Shown here: positions 1 to 10,734 of the stretch, piece after piece
How the letters are laid out: every line of letters begins with the position of its first letter
Numbering within the stretch: position 1 is the stretch's first letter
Assembly: GCA_021234155.1 (NCBI GenBank)
Contig: JAJEKV010000031.1
Span: 15,956,885-16,020,884 of the forward strand
Origin: Isoetes taiwanensis
Taxonomy: Eukaryota > Streptophyta > Lycopodiopsida > Isoetales > Isoetaceae
Direction of reading: 5' to 3'
Length of the DNA stretch: 64,000 nt
The notes under the pieces: generated by a model
The model's database searches: none
Seen by the model: only the letters and a program-made list of their open reading frames with translations
Told to the model about the DNA's origin: nothing
Made by a program: the position numbers and the translations under genes

Positions 1-119
1 GTTACAATATATGTACAAAACTGCATACAACTCACTTGTTGTAATCGTTACGATTACATACTGAGGCTAAGTTACATAAATATTGAAAAGAGTCTATAGA
101 CTCTTATTCTCCTTCAGGA

Positions 120-490
120 GAATTTTTTGTCGCATCATTTGAAGTGCCCAGACGCAATAAGAGTAGTATCTTGTGTTTTATCTTCTCTTGCAGGCTCTTC
201 ATCCTGTTCATTAACAAAATCAGTATTATTACCTGCAGGATTGTTATTATTATCTTCATGTACTTTATCTCCCGCCTGCATCAGTATGTTTATACTTATA
301 TCATCTATCAAGCCTTGTAGCTTAGACATCTCCTGGCTACCAACTTGTACTTCTGTTTCTATTTTCTCCAAAACATGCTCCTTGTGAACTGTTTTTATCC
401 GTTTCTATGTTGCTATCATTTTTATTATGAGCTGATGCAGCAGTAGTTACCTCAATTGCTTCCTCAGGCACTGCAACTTCTAGGTTCTGT
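120..490 (-). pseudogene. Acidic C-terminal exon remnant of a transposon-like gene
   Basis: An open minus-strand stretch encodes a hydrophilic acidic peptide rich in Asp, Glu, Asn and Gln, including EKIETEVQVGSQEMSK and a terminal segment ending in SGHFK. Upstream sequence in a second frame (VAVPEEAIEVTTAAS) has similar composition, so at least one frameshift or intron separates them. It lies downstream of the FCP1-like and RING-like segments on the same strand and is probably the tail of the same multi-exon gene. No domain is recognised and no function can be assigned. Confidence 0.35.
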
Positions 491-674
491 CAAACCAAGT
501 AATTCAAATCAAACAACATACAAAAAATGCAACTAAATGAATTGAAAGCAATGACATTACTACAATCACTTCAATAGCATAACAACACAACTAAATGAAA
601 TTAAACAACATACCTTAACAATTTCCTTCATTAACTAAATGCTTTTGAGAATAGCCACTTTCCACCTCGCTAGC

Positions 675-1330
675 TCACTTAGATGGTCCCCCGAAGCCTA
701 AGTATGTCGATGTCCTCTTCTTGAACTTTATCTTCAACATACCGCTCGCAGGCAACCACTTTTGAGGGTTCTTGGCATTGAGCCAAGTTTGCGAAATGCA
801 GCCTAAGAAATTGAAACCTTTGTCATTGATGTCATTATCAAATTTTTCAATTATGAAGCAAGTGTCTTGTGGGGACAAGAAAGTCTTGTACAATGAGTCA
901 TCAACTAGCACTACCTCCCCTACATCCTCAAAAAGCCTCATACACTTTTACAATTGGCTTCATAAGCACCGGCTTGTTCGGATTCCCCTCGAAAATTGAA
1001 AGGCATCACTCGCGACTCTTTTTCGACCCCAAATGAACTTGAACCTTCCTATAAAGGAAGGTGGCACTATAACATTTAGGATTTCTATGATGTTGTGCTT
1101 CATCATAGAAGACCATATGGCTACCTCAAATCTGGCAAAGCACCCTTCTAAAAACTTTATCAGCCCTGGTCTGCACACCACCACTTTCCCCAGAGATAAT
1201 GCTTCTTCAAAGACTTCCGAATTTTAATTCGGTTCTTTTTGGAATGTGCTCACCAGAACTCCATTTAAGTCTAGGATGACAAGTTTTTTCTTTTCTAAGG
1301 GGTCTGCAACATTCATAAAACAAAAAACTC
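675..1330 (-). pseudogene. FCP1/HAD phosphatase-like domain, frameshifted
   Basis: The minus strand carries, in order, the landmarks of an FCP1-homology (NIF-like) HAD phosphatase: LVILDLNGVLVS (motif I position, DLNG instead of the canonical DxDxT), CRPGLIKFLEGCFARFEV, AIWSSMM (motif II region) and VVLVDDSLYKTFLSPQD (motif III, DDS). The family dephosphorylates phosphoserine, classically on the RNA polymerase II C-terminal domain. Three pieces are in different frames: a stop follows QKEPN near 1226, and a break between 941 and 960 separates the IWSS and VDDS parts. Loss of the second Asp of motif I also argues against normal catalysis. Either these are exons of a divergent gene or, more likely, a decayed transposon-borne copy. 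Confidence 0.6.
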
Positions 1331-1585
1331 AAACATCAACAATTCTGACATCAATTTAACAGTCTTAACAAAAGAAATTAGTTCACAGCTTCAAATTGCT
1401 GTCTTTCAACAAATTAACACAAGTGTCATTTCAAAGTTTTCAAAGTTTTCAAAGAACTTTCAAGTGTTATTTCAAAGTTTTCAGGAACTCAGACACTGAA
1501 CCTGGACACTGACCAGTTAACATTTTGTAAATAACATTCTGAGGATCACCTTTTGGAGGTTGTGTTGGCATCTTCTTAGGGGGCC

Positions 1586-1913
1586 TAGGGCGAAAGCATG
1601 CTACGGTGTACCACTTTTGGAACCCTCAAAAGTACCTACACTAGGTACTTTTAAAACTGGTACTTTCTGTTTTTTCTTTCCATTAAAATCAATTCAAAAA
1701 TTTTGAATTGAAGGTCAATAACATGTTAATCTATAGTATTAGAGGATCACAATACTATTAGAGATTAAAATGAATGAATCAACTCTCAAAATTATTATAT
1801 ATTGAGACATTTATGCAAGTTCCCAGTACCCAGTGCTGGGTACTTTTCTGGGTAGTTTTGCACTCCCTAAAAAGAACTTTAGATGGTACACCCTAGCATG
1901 CTTTCACCCCCTA
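1586..1913. mobile_element. Small non-autonomous TIR element (MITE)
   Basis: The ends are inverted copies of about 28-30 bp. The left begins TAGGGCGAAAGCATGCTA and the right, read on the other strand, begins TAGGGGGTGAAAGCATGCTA; both continue into a GTGTACCA box. The interior is AT-rich and has no coding potential. It sits between a Lys-rich segment (EKKKKG) and a Pro-rich one (PPKKMPTQPPKGDP) that look like neighbouring parts of one minus-strand protein, so it interrupts a coding region. The target is CTTCTT-rich, which blurs the target-site duplication; the superfamily is undecided, though the TAGGG end is hAT-like. Confidence 0.65.
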
Positions 1914-3083
1914 CCCTTCTTCTTCTTCTCCACTGCAGGTGCTTGTACTTGTTCTTCTTCTTCTGGTACATTCTTCCCTTTATCAGCAGCCTTTGTTGCA
2001 ATGTGATCAGCACCACCAGCTTCTTCGTCCAGATCTACAACTTCATCAACCCTGGAGCTTTCTCCTGCAGTTCTACTCCTCAACCTCGACTTTATGGTGC
2101 TCACAACTGCAGAAGCAGTCTGTTCAGGCTCTTCTTCTTCATCAGTGCTGTCAACCACTAGTGCACGTTTTACTCTCTTTTTGGGCTTTTCCTTACCAAT
2201 CTGAATCAGTAAGGAAACTAGTTAGAATAGACATGAAATAAAGTTTACAAAACAAACACATAAAAACACCAAATGGTTACCTTTTTTAATGCTTCAACTG
2301 CTGTTGTAACAGGACTTGGTGATGCCACGCCTTTTGTAATGTGTTTTGGTGATGCCACAGCTGCTAGAGTATAATCAGGAACTAATGGAGATTCAGCAAC
2401 AAATTTTGGTGAAGAAGTTGACTGTTTGTAGGGTGAAGCAAAAGCACTACTAGTGCTTGCTCCAAACCCACTGCTGATGGCTACCTCAGCTCCATCTTCA
2501 GCTCCAACTTCTAAACCAAGTTCCACAAACAAATCCCTGGGAACTTCCTTTAAGCACCTGAAGCATGCCTTCTTTTCATACAGAAGCATGCAACATGCCA
2601 AGTGATAGGCATGTTCACATGGCAACTTCATACTCAAAGTATATTGTGGATTGAATACCAATCCACATGCAAAGACATGAGTTCTCCATAAACCACGGCA
2701 CCGCTCTTCATAGTCATGATAGAGATTCCTGAAGTGTCCTGGTGCATCAACTGCCTAGCAGCTTCTAAACAGACCCTGCTTTCTTGAAGTCTGAATTCTA
2801 AAGAGGCTTTTAGCCTTTGCTTCTTCTCCCTTTTGTCTACTGCTTCAACACTTACCTTTGGAAGGCAAGCTTCCAGTTTGGAGCAGAAGTAAAGCTCTCC
2901 ACTTATTTTATGCTTCAAATCTGCAATCTGGGTCAAATCTTCATCTGTTTTATCTGCTTTGTCATTCAAAGCAGATAATTCATTCTGTAGTCTACTCACC
3001 TCCTTCTTTGCTATATCAATCATTACTTGCTCCCGTGCTAGGGAGTTGTTGTCAACCTCAATCTTACTAATAATCTTAGCCAA
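1914..3083 (-). pseudogene. Coiled-coil plus RING-like zinc cluster protein of a transposon-like gene
   Basis: Three consecutive minus-strand segments follow each other. The first (about 150 residues, 2634-3083) is Leu/Lys/Glu-rich and predicted coiled coil (VSRLQNELSALNDKADKT). The second (2245-2661) has a compact Cys/His cluster, CEHAYHLACCMLLYEKKACF with a following RCLKEVP, resembling the second half of a RING or PHD-like finger. It is followed by a Ser/Pro-rich linker. The third (1914-2158) is acidic then basic (STDEEEEPEQ, VEKKKKGRG). The order suggests a single spliced gene continuing toward the FCP1-like region. Proteins of this layout are often repeat-associated in non-seed plants; that link is an inference. 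No catalytic function is claimed. Confidence 0.45.
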
Positions 3084-3179
3084 ATCGTTTTTGACGCTTA
3101 TCTAACTCGTTTCCAACTTCTTGACTTCCTCATCAATCAAAGAAATATTGAAACTACAATTGCAAACAGAAAATTCATT

Positions 3180-3780
3180 TGGCTGACCGATTTCGCTTTT
3201 AATTCCATCCGAGGTGTTCTTTCGCAAGGCCGAGGTGTGCTTTGGCCTGAAGGATATACGTTTTTCATTTTTTAACATCTTCTTTCTTTACATCCATATC
3301 ATCCCTTGGTTTTTTCGACCAAACGTAAACCCGCGTGACTTGTATGCATCCCAATTTATCTTATGACCCTCATGATCTTGCTCGCGACGACCACAATGCT
3401 CCCAAGCAAATGCCAAAGCAACGAAGTTTCCTCAATTCGTTGTTTGGTAATCCCGCTTCAGATACGTGAACTTCGACCAAGTCCTCCAATTGTTGCTTCA
3501 GATGAGTGCGGACAAAATAAATTTTTATTTTGCCTTTTTCTTTTAAAGGATTCGAATGGTTACGTTTCATACACTTTGTTCCAATCTTCTTGATCCACAA
3601 GTATCTTGCAGCCACTTCAGTTTCTGCTGAGGAATAATCCCTTCTCCGGCCATCGCAAAAGCAGTGAATTAACAAAAAAGCAAGGTATGAAGCAAGCGCC
3701 GGAAGGAAAAAATCTCGGAAAGCAGAGGGTACAATTCGAACTGTAAAATAGGGTATAATCTGCGTACAGCAGATCAATTA
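3180..3780 (-). pseudogene. Upstream exon remnants of the same transposon-like gene
   Basis: The minus strand contains two overlapping frames that appear to be one exon split by a frameshift. One reads THLKQQLEDLVEVHVSEAGL. The other continues as AWEHCGRREQDHEGHKINWD then YKSRGFTFGRKNQ, which looks like genuine charged protein sequence. A possible start (MAGEGIIPQQKLKW) lies near 3650 but its frame closes after 29 codons. The position just upstream of the coiled-coil segment suggests an N-terminal exon of that gene. No family is recognised. Confidence 0.3.
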
Positions 3781-4959
3781 TCGATTTCGGCGCGAATGAT
3801 TACGGGTCTGACAGCCCAGATCATTGTTTGCGAAAAGGCGCGCGGGAATCGAGAAGGTGCGAAGAATAGCTGCTTCGCGTGCTTAATCTGCTTCCGCTTG
3901 TCGCGCTTTTTTGTACCCCAATATCTAACTTAGACCCATATACAAGATACTAGACATACCTGACTCGCCCGACAACTCGTGCTAAAGTCCTTAGGTCGAG
4001 TGCCAAAATGTCAACAAAAAGGGGGCAACCGGATATAGTGAGAAATTGCCAAAAAATGCAATGAAGCAACTAAAATGCAAACCTAACTTGGCGTAAAAAA
4101 GCAACATACAAAGTAGTTAGCACCTTGTTAAACTATGTGGACAAAGAGTTGACAACGATCCCCATCAATGTCCACTAGAGATGGCACCACCCCTTCGTAA
4201 TGACAAGACGAAAAATACCAAGAAGCCAGTCTGACATTGACCCCTCTAGTCGCCAAGTCAAAAAATGATTCTTATCAGCATCTACTCGAGATGCCCTCCC
4301 CAACCGAACCATAGCTCGAATCTCTCCATACCAAGAACCCTACAACTAAAACCAACGAAGGCTATAAACTGTCAACATTCGCAAAAAGAGGAAACCATAC
4401 ATGGGCAGGCCACCAAAGGAAAAAACCATCAACTCTGACAAATATACTAATCTAAACATCAACTGGCCCAAGGGAACCTGACAAAACCAACATCTAACAA
4501 CCCTACTTTTACTCACTACGTAACTTACAAAACAAGACGGGGTTCCAAACCTTCAAATCCGAAAGCGAGAGCAAAAAAGACATAAAATAGACCACCAAAG
4601 AGAGAACCTATCACTCAGACGAACATACTCACTCAAACACGCCAATCACCACTAAAGACTAGTAGGACTAGTCAATTTAAAATGAAGGTAAACAAGAAAT
4701 AGGATAGGCGACAAGAAGATACAACAAGAAAGGAAACAGAAGCAAATGAAATGGATGGAGAAATGTGATTAAGACAAAAGGACCAGAGCACAACAAATCA
4801 GAAGATATCGAGGAATCAAAAACCAAACGAAGGGGACATCGTGAGATACATGGAGTAAGAACAAATAGAGCAATGGGTACCACCGATGCAGCAAAGGTTG
4901 AATGGGACGAGACATTCATGCAAAAGGGAAGGAAGAAGGAGGGAAAGTCATGAGGTAAG

Positions 4960-4960
<1 letters not shown>
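3781..4960. other. No gene recognised
   Basis: AT-rich sequence without convincing coding signal in any frame. Open frames here have biased, low-complexity translations. Nothing beyond general intergenic or decayed repeat sequence is visible. Confidence 0.5.
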
Positions 4961-5034
<74 letters not shown>

Positions 5035-5065
5035 ATGAATGAAAGAAAGAAAGAAAGAAAGAAAT
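4961..5065. repeat. (GAAA)n microsatellite
   Basis: About 26 tandem copies of GAAA, interrupted once by GAATGAAT near the middle-right. The minus strand translates to an artefactual run of Phe-Leu-Ser-Phe, which should not be taken as a protein. Confidence 0.97.
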
Positions 5066-6156
5066 AGAGCAAGCATCAAGAGTACCAAATGAAACTAAAG
5101 GCCAGAGAGAATGGAGAGAAATGAGCCACTTCTAACTAAACCAATGAACCATGTAATCGCATAAATAAATTAGCGATGACGGGGAACCCCATAACCTGCA
5201 GAAGGAGATCAACAAATTCCAAGAAGAAAACAATGTAAAATGGACAAACAAATGAGCATCCCTCAACTAAGAAACCTATGATGCCAAGGATGCTACCATA
5301 GACTGCAAAGATAGAAATACATGGAATACCCAAGCAAAGAATTAAACATACGACTGAAGTCACTTTATGCCCAAATGGATGCTCCCAACCTCAAGTCAAA
5401 CTAAATGAAGGCGGACAAGGAAAAAGATCAGCAACAAGGAGTAGATAAGCCGCCAAATGACAACAAACAACCACAACAATTATAGTTAGCCAAATGCAAA
5501 CCGACTCAAGGAAAAGAACTAAAACGAGCAACGATCCATAATTTATACACCAACGAATACATACAAGTAAGAAAGCAAAAAAGTATGTTGACACATAAGA
5601 GGGTCAATCTAGGGACTGCAACATAGAAACTACGAGGTTGGGCATCATAAAAACGGCTGCCCTAAAAAGTTGAAAAATGAATAAATAACACGCAGGCCAT
5701 TGATGGAAAAAAAATGACAATACGACAACTATCCACCCAACTAAAGATTGACCCAAAAAATGAAACCCAATGAAACACGAAAGACAATCCCAAGATCGAG
5801 TCGGAGGCACACCAAACAAAAACTGGAAAAAATGCGACCCCAACTCCAAAAATACAACAACACCAAGCGTAAAAGGATGCACAAAACCAAAACAAGCACC
5901 GGTAAACCAACCACGAACCCCTAGACGACAACGCATCATACATCCAAGCAACACACCGACCAACCGAACAAAAACCAGAAAAGCAAAGAGTACTATGCAC
6001 CGAACCTAACATGACCCCTGCAGAAACTAGACATCCAAGGGAACGACAAAGCAAAACAAGGACCGACTCTAGACCCCAAACACCAATGAAAAAAGGCGCT
6101 AAAAACAACAAAGAAAAAAGGAAGAGGGAGGGAAGGGACCAATCTATGCACAAGAA
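5066..6156. other. No gene recognised
   Basis: Strand-asymmetric A/C-rich sequence. Long minus-strand open frames are hydrophobic and Phe/Cys/Trp-rich, as expected from low G+T on the plus strand rather than from selection. No domain, splice pattern or repeat family could be named. Confidence 0.45.
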
Positions 6157-6525
6157 CTTTTGTTATGAATGTTTAATAAAATACGCACCAAGGACCCTTG
6201 ATTATAATGTTTTTAGCACGAGGTTTAATGTTTGTAAAATAAGGGGGCACAAACGACCTATGTTTGTTGCAAACAACAAGGGAAAGATGAGGCAAGAACT
6301 CGACTGACCAAACTTAACACCGAAACATAACCATGCACAGGGTTCGACCTATGTAAGGACCTTTTATGATTAATGTTTAATAAATTATGCACAAGATCCT
6401 TTGTTATAATGTTTAGAACCCGTGATTTAAGGTTTATAACATAAGGGGGCATAAACGACCTATGCATGGCGTCAAACAACAAGGGAAAGACGAGGCAAGG
6501 AGTAGACTGACCAAACTCAACATAT
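6157..6525. repeat. Imperfect tandem duplication, about 200-bp period
   Basis: Two diverged copies share the block order TTGTTAT-AATGTTTA-ATAA, a GGGGGCAYAAACGACCTATG box, then CAAACAACAAGGGAAAGA and a CGACTGACCAAACT-like end. The first copy ends near 6320 and the second begins near 6358. Divergence is substantial, so the duplication is old. No coding content. Confidence 0.75.
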
Positions 6526-7343
6526 AAATTATTCTAACCATACAAATAAGACCCCGGACAGAACCAAACCAAGCCCAGGTACAACCTCTAAGAAACACCA
6601 TAATTCGACCTAAAACAATACAAACATAAAGCTACAACTGTTTAAATCTAGAATTAAGGGATATCGGGAGTCGGAAACCCCATGCAATTTATAGCCCAAA
6701 AATTTATGGGAAACCGGACCGGTAACCCCGAAAAGCAAATCAGCACAGGTCATCCCGCGGACGAATCAACGGCGGCCGACCTCAGATCGATCCGCCCAGA
6801 TAGCCAATCCCATGTCGATTTTTTCAGTTGGATGATGCTAGGGCAGTCGGATGGGCTAGATGCAGGCCGAGGCAGGGCCTGTGATGAAAAGGCAGAGGTT
6901 ATAGCTGGCTAGGGCAACGTGGTTTAAGAGCATGATTGGGGAAAAAAACATATCATAACGGGGCAGAAAGCGCCGCCGACCACAAACATGCACATCCGAA
7001 GTTTAAAAGCATCTTTGGGGAAAAACATATTTTAAGCGGTGGCGTAGAGCGCAGGCGACCACCAACATGCATGCACGAGAGGAAGAGAGCAAGTAAGATT
7101 TCACTTTCATTCAGGATCGGTTTTTCAAGTAAGCACCATCGATTCCATGAGGAAGCGGAGATCATAACTTGAGCCCAATCCACCGACCACAACCAAGGGA
7201 CACAAGATCTGACAGAGCGAAAACCTCTCGATCGGGTTAAAATGATCAATCACAACAAACCCGGAGAAGCAGAGACGCAAGAATTGAGTAGAAGAAATCG
7301 ACAGGCCACAATGCTAACAACGCAAATCCAAAGAACGTCCACG
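6526..7343. other. Non-coding, with a short degenerate direct repeat
   Basis: Contains two related segments at about 6932-7000 and 7008-7080, sharing TTGGGGAAAAA-CATAT, a GGCGTAGAGCGC-like stretch and CGACCACAAACATGCA. No coding signal was convincing. The last part resembles the 100-bp repeat array that follows. Confidence 0.45.
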
Positions 7344-7642
7344 GATGAATGCAAAGAAAGCACCACGTGAGGATATCATTGGAAAAGCATCCGAGATCAA
7401 AAGCAAAAGATCTAGAACGGAATTAGCATCAAATGTGAGAGCCACAGATGAATGCAGCAGCATCACAGAGGATATCATTGGAAAAGCATGCTGAGATCAA
7501 AAGTAAAAGATCTAGAACGGAATTAGCATCAAAGGTGAGAGCCACAAATGAATGCAGCAGCACCACAGAGGATATCATTGGAAAAGCATGCTGAGATCAA
7601 AAGCAAAAAATCTAGAACGGAATTAGCATCAAAGGTGAGAGC
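7344..7642. repeat. Tandem repeat, three units of about 100 bp
   Basis: The block GAGGATATCATTGGAAAAGC recurs at 7369, 7468 and 7568, giving periods of 99 and 100 bp. Each unit carries GATCAAAAG, TCTAGAACGGAATTAGCATC and GTGAGAGCCA in the same order. Units are nearly identical, so the array is young. No coding content. Confidence 0.9.
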
Positions 7643-7879
7643 CAAGCCATGACACAATTATGTTCTGGGACCAGATCCTCAGGTAGCACCATCGATCCTA
7701 AAGCGCAAGTGCCCCCCCCAGACCAATCCATCCGATGCATAATCAAGAAGCAGCACCAGTGTAGGAATCAATGTAGGGAAAACTCCGTACAACAACAAGA
7801 TTCAGCTCAGAGGAAACGCCGATGAGGAATGTAGGAAGACACAAGGCTTTTATGGGAGAAAAGGCCAAAGAAAGCCTGC

Positions 7880-7972
7880 GCTATAGCAGGCTTGTGCCAA
7901 AGAAAGTTTGGATCCAAAAGCAGAGCTGGCTTGTGCCAAAGAAAGCTTGGATCTAAAAGCAGAGCTGGCGCC
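7880..7972. repeat. Tandem repeat, about 39-bp period
   Basis: Two and a half copies of a unit containing GCTTGTGCCAAAGAAAG, TTGGATC and AAAAGCAGAGCTGGC. The copies differ at only a few bases. It lies just outside the truncation point of the Copia element to its right. Confidence 0.85.
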
Positions 7973-7999
7973 AAAACTGGCGTCCCTTTCCCTAGAATG

Positions 8000-8046
8000 A
8001 TGGTTCTCTTCTATATAAGAAGAGAACCATTGCATTATCAATGCAA
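8000..8046. repeat. Two adjacent palindromes at the Copia truncation point
   Basis: The first is a perfect 13-bp inverted repeat (ATGGTTCTCTTCT, then its complement) around the loop ATATA at 8000-8030. The second is a perfect 7-bp inverted repeat (TTGCATT/AATGCAA) around ATC at 8030-8046. They share the base at 8030. The second overlaps Copia reverse-transcriptase homology, while the first lies beyond where that homology ends. Confidence 0.9.
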
Positions 8047-8456
8047 AAATATTGCCTTGGAGATTGCTTTAAGCCATAAACTGCCTTTTTCAGTCTCCGT
8101 ACCTCTTCTTGTAGCCTCTCTCCTTCATTTTTCCTTTTTCTTAACAATTCATTAGGTTCACTGTTTACTTTAAATTCAGATTCATGTCTTTCTCTTGATT
8201 CTCTTTCAACATTATTATCTTCAGTACTGTCATCATCAGAATCCATGTCTCCTGAAGTATCCAGAGATTCATTTACTCCTATTCTTGTGCTTGTATCTGC
8301 AATGTTTTCTGTTTCAGTAGGTCTTTCCTCCTTCCTTGTATCTCCATCATTCAACAATGGTCTATACAGGGTATTTTCAACAAATGTCACATCTCTGCTT
8401 ACAAGTACTCTTTCTAAGAGGATCATACATTCTATAACCCTTTGAGTGAGTGTCAT
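8046..8456 (-). pseudogene. Copia pol remnant: linker and part of reverse transcriptase
   Basis: An acidic linker (ESLDTSGDMDSDDDSTEDN) leads into RLKKAVYGLKQSPRQ, a strongly conserved Copia reverse-transcriptase block, then a short remnant of the following CIDN block. Compared with the 42-kb copy, about 170 residues between the linker and the LKKAVYGLKQ block are missing, including the first catalytic Asp region. The internal deletion joins the linker (LQEEVR) directly to the block. Everything downstream, including the YVDD motif, is gone. Confidence 0.8.
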
Positions 8457-9625
8457 AACCTACTAAATAGGTAATAATCGACCTATCATCCAACTTTTGC
8501 CTTAATTTCTGAGGAATATGTGTATATCCAAGACAACCATATGCTTTAAAATTTTCATAGTTTGGAGTTTTTCCTGACCAAGTAAACTCTGGATTTTTCC
8601 CTTCCAAGCTTTTTGATGGCAAAACATTTTGTATTTGTACAGCGGTCTTAACTGCTTCTTCCCAAAGAAAATTGGGTAAGCCTGCATGTTTTAGCATAGA
8701 TCTAGTAGCATTAAGAATTGTCTTGTTTTTCCTTTCTGCTATCTCATTTTGTTGGGGTGTGTGGCTGCAAGTATATTGCCTTTTAATGCCTTTATCAATG
8801 CAATATCTAAAGAATTTACCAGACATATACTCATCTCCTCGATCTGACCTGACACCCTTTATCTTTTTTCCTGTTTCACATTCTACTTCTGCTAAGAAAG
8901 CTTTGAAAGCTTCAAAGGCCTGATCCTTTGTCTTCAAACAATACAATCTTGTGTTCCTGCTATAATCATCTACAAATGTTATGAAATATATTTTCCCATT
9001 TATGCCTCTTACATTTAGAGGTCCACAAAGATCACTATGGATTAGTTCTAAAATATCATTTGCTCTCCCCTTTGCTTTTGGGAATGGTAGCCTTGAATGT
9101 TTTTCCAGCATACAACCTCTGTAAATGTGATTTTCTGTTTCCTTATCAGCTGGCTCTATTAAGCCTTGTTTTATCATAAATTCAACATTTTTCACATTTG
9201 TATGTCCGAGTCTTTCATGCCATAATGCTATGTTTGGAGCCAAAGTCAGGTTAATACTTCCAATGGATTGAGAATTTATGCCAAAAAGATTTTTAACTCT
9301 TCTTCCCAAAAACTTTAATTCATTTCCTTCAAAAATCTTACAAATGAGATCTTTCAAACACAACTTTTAATCCCATATCAACCAGTTGTGATATAGAGAT
9401 CAAGTTTCTAACCAGACTGGGTACACACAACACATTCTGCAAATTTACTATTCCATCATTCAAATCGAACAACTCCAGAATTGCAACATCTTCTATTTTC
9501 TGCAAGTCACCATTTCCAACTTGTATATGTCCACCTTGACTTCCTTTCTTTTCCTTCAGGATTTTTGAGTTGCATGCACTGGACCTTTCTGCTCCACTAT
9601 CTAATATTAGGAAATCATTGTCAGC
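8377..9625 (-). pseudogene. Copia pol remnant: protease and integrase
   Basis: From the right, LILDSGAERSSA is the aspartic protease active site (DSGA). After a stop/frameshift near 9365 the frame continues through the GAG-pre-integrase region (WHERLGHTN, with a degenerate zinc motif where HIYRGCMLE replaces the usual CxxC) and the integrase core. Core landmarks are HSDLCGP (first Asp present), GVRSDRGDEYMS (second Asp) and PQQNEIAERKNKT (catalytic Glu present, but QQNG changed to QQNE). The break before integrase and the loss of a zinc-binding Cys make this copy non-functional. Confidence 0.85.
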
Positions 9626-9643
9626 AAGTTTCTCATGAGTAGC

Positions 9644-9711
9644 AATAAATGATAAATGTTTTCTTATCTCATCTTCTAATAAATGATAAATGTTTTCTTA
9701 TCTCATCTTCT
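9644..9711. repeat. 34-bp tandem duplication inside Copia gag-pol
   Basis: Two consecutive copies of a unit starting AATAAATGATAAATGTTTTC. Because 34 is not a multiple of three, the duplication shifts the reading frame between the zinc-knuckle and protease regions. Confidence 0.9.
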
Positions 9712-10707
9712 TCTCCTTCTGTGTCTTCTTCAAGATGAACTTCTTCTGCCACATTAGCTTCTGCATTTCTGAATCTTCTTCCCCTTCCTCTTCCTCTTGC
9801 TGCTGAATTTCCTCTTGCTCCCTTTTCTCTTCCCTTTGAGTACATTTTTGGAGATGAATAGTTTGATGCAAAGCGTCCCCTCCCTCCACAATTATAGCAA
9901 TTTATCTCTTTTGTCATTGTAGGGCAATCAATCTTCAAATGTCCATACTGGTTGCAGTTGTAACATGGGCCAATTTTTCCTCTTTTTATTTTCATCCTTG
10001 CTCTTTCCTTTTGTAAATAAAACTTGAGTAGCTTCATTATCTTCCATCACTTTATTCTGTTCTATCTCTGTTTTCAACATTCTTTCAGCTTCCATTCTTG
10101 TTTTTGCCAATGTCCTTATAAACATGGCTATAGTTACTGCCCTTGAGATTGCCAAGACCTGTTGCTGTTGTGTGTAATGAACTCCTGCACCCTCCAAATC
10201 AGTTATAATGTTGTCAAATGTCTGAAAGAAATCATTAACATTATCCTTATCATGAAACTTCAGTCTCCTTAATTCATTTTCCAGCACATCTATTTGTAAA
10301 GATGTTTTTTCCTCATAGGTAAGAAGCATGTAATTCCACATTTGACTAGGATTCATACCTCTTAATTTTAAAACTATACTTGAGCTCACTTTGCTCATAA
10401 TAATCCCTTGTGCTTCTCTTGTTTTTGCATTATCTGTTAATATCAAACCTCTAAATGTCACACTCACATCTCGTGTCTGCACTCCTTCTGTTTCTTCATT
10501 AGAAGAACCACTTCCTTCTTCTGCAATAGCCATTCCTCTGCCTGCAGTACTTCTCATATTGTTGTTCCCCTCATTAGGTTCAATCAACTCCCACATGCCT
10601 TCTACTTGTAATACATGCTTAACTTTCTCCTTCCATACTTGAAAACCTGAATCTCCTTTGAACACATCTATTGCATTCAATAGTCCTGCACCAAATCTGC
10701 TGGCCAT
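9669..10707 (-). pseudogene. Copia gag remnant
   Basis: Starts at MASRFGAGLLNAIDVFKGDS shortly inside the primer binding site, with the UBN2/retrotran-gag layout: FQVWKEKVKHVLQVEGMWEL, then an Asp/Leu-rich helix region ending in LRRLKFHDKDNVNDFF. Two CCHC zinc knuckles follow in a second frame: CYNCNQYGHLKIDC and a degenerate CYNCGGRGRFASNY, whose last Cys is Tyr. A frameshift lies where the two frames overlap (9928-10037). Gag forms the virus-like particle of the element and its knuckles bind RNA. Confidence 0.85.
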
Positions 10708-10715
10708 TCTATCTT

Positions 10716-10734
10716 AACCCTGCTCTGATACCAA
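10716..10734 (-). promoter_or_regulatory. Primer binding site of Copia copy 1
   Basis: Read on the minus strand the sequence is TTGGTATCAGAGCAGGG, matching the plant Copia consensus complementary to the 3' end of initiator-Met tRNA. It sits between the LTR edge and the gag start, as expected for first-strand priming. Confidence 0.9.

Noticed and set aside
4677-5072. Long minus-strand frame of repeated Phe-Leu-Ser
   Set aside because: It is a translation of the GAAA microsatellite and has no other protein-like content.
5391-6153. Hydrophobic minus-strand frames that look like membrane proteins
   Set aside because: The plus strand is A/C-rich here, which forces Phe/Val/Cys/Trp-rich minus translations; no family block or splice border is visible.
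7344-7642. Possible CRISPR-like array
   Set aside because: The 100-bp units are contiguous without unique spacers, and the DNA is eukaryotic.
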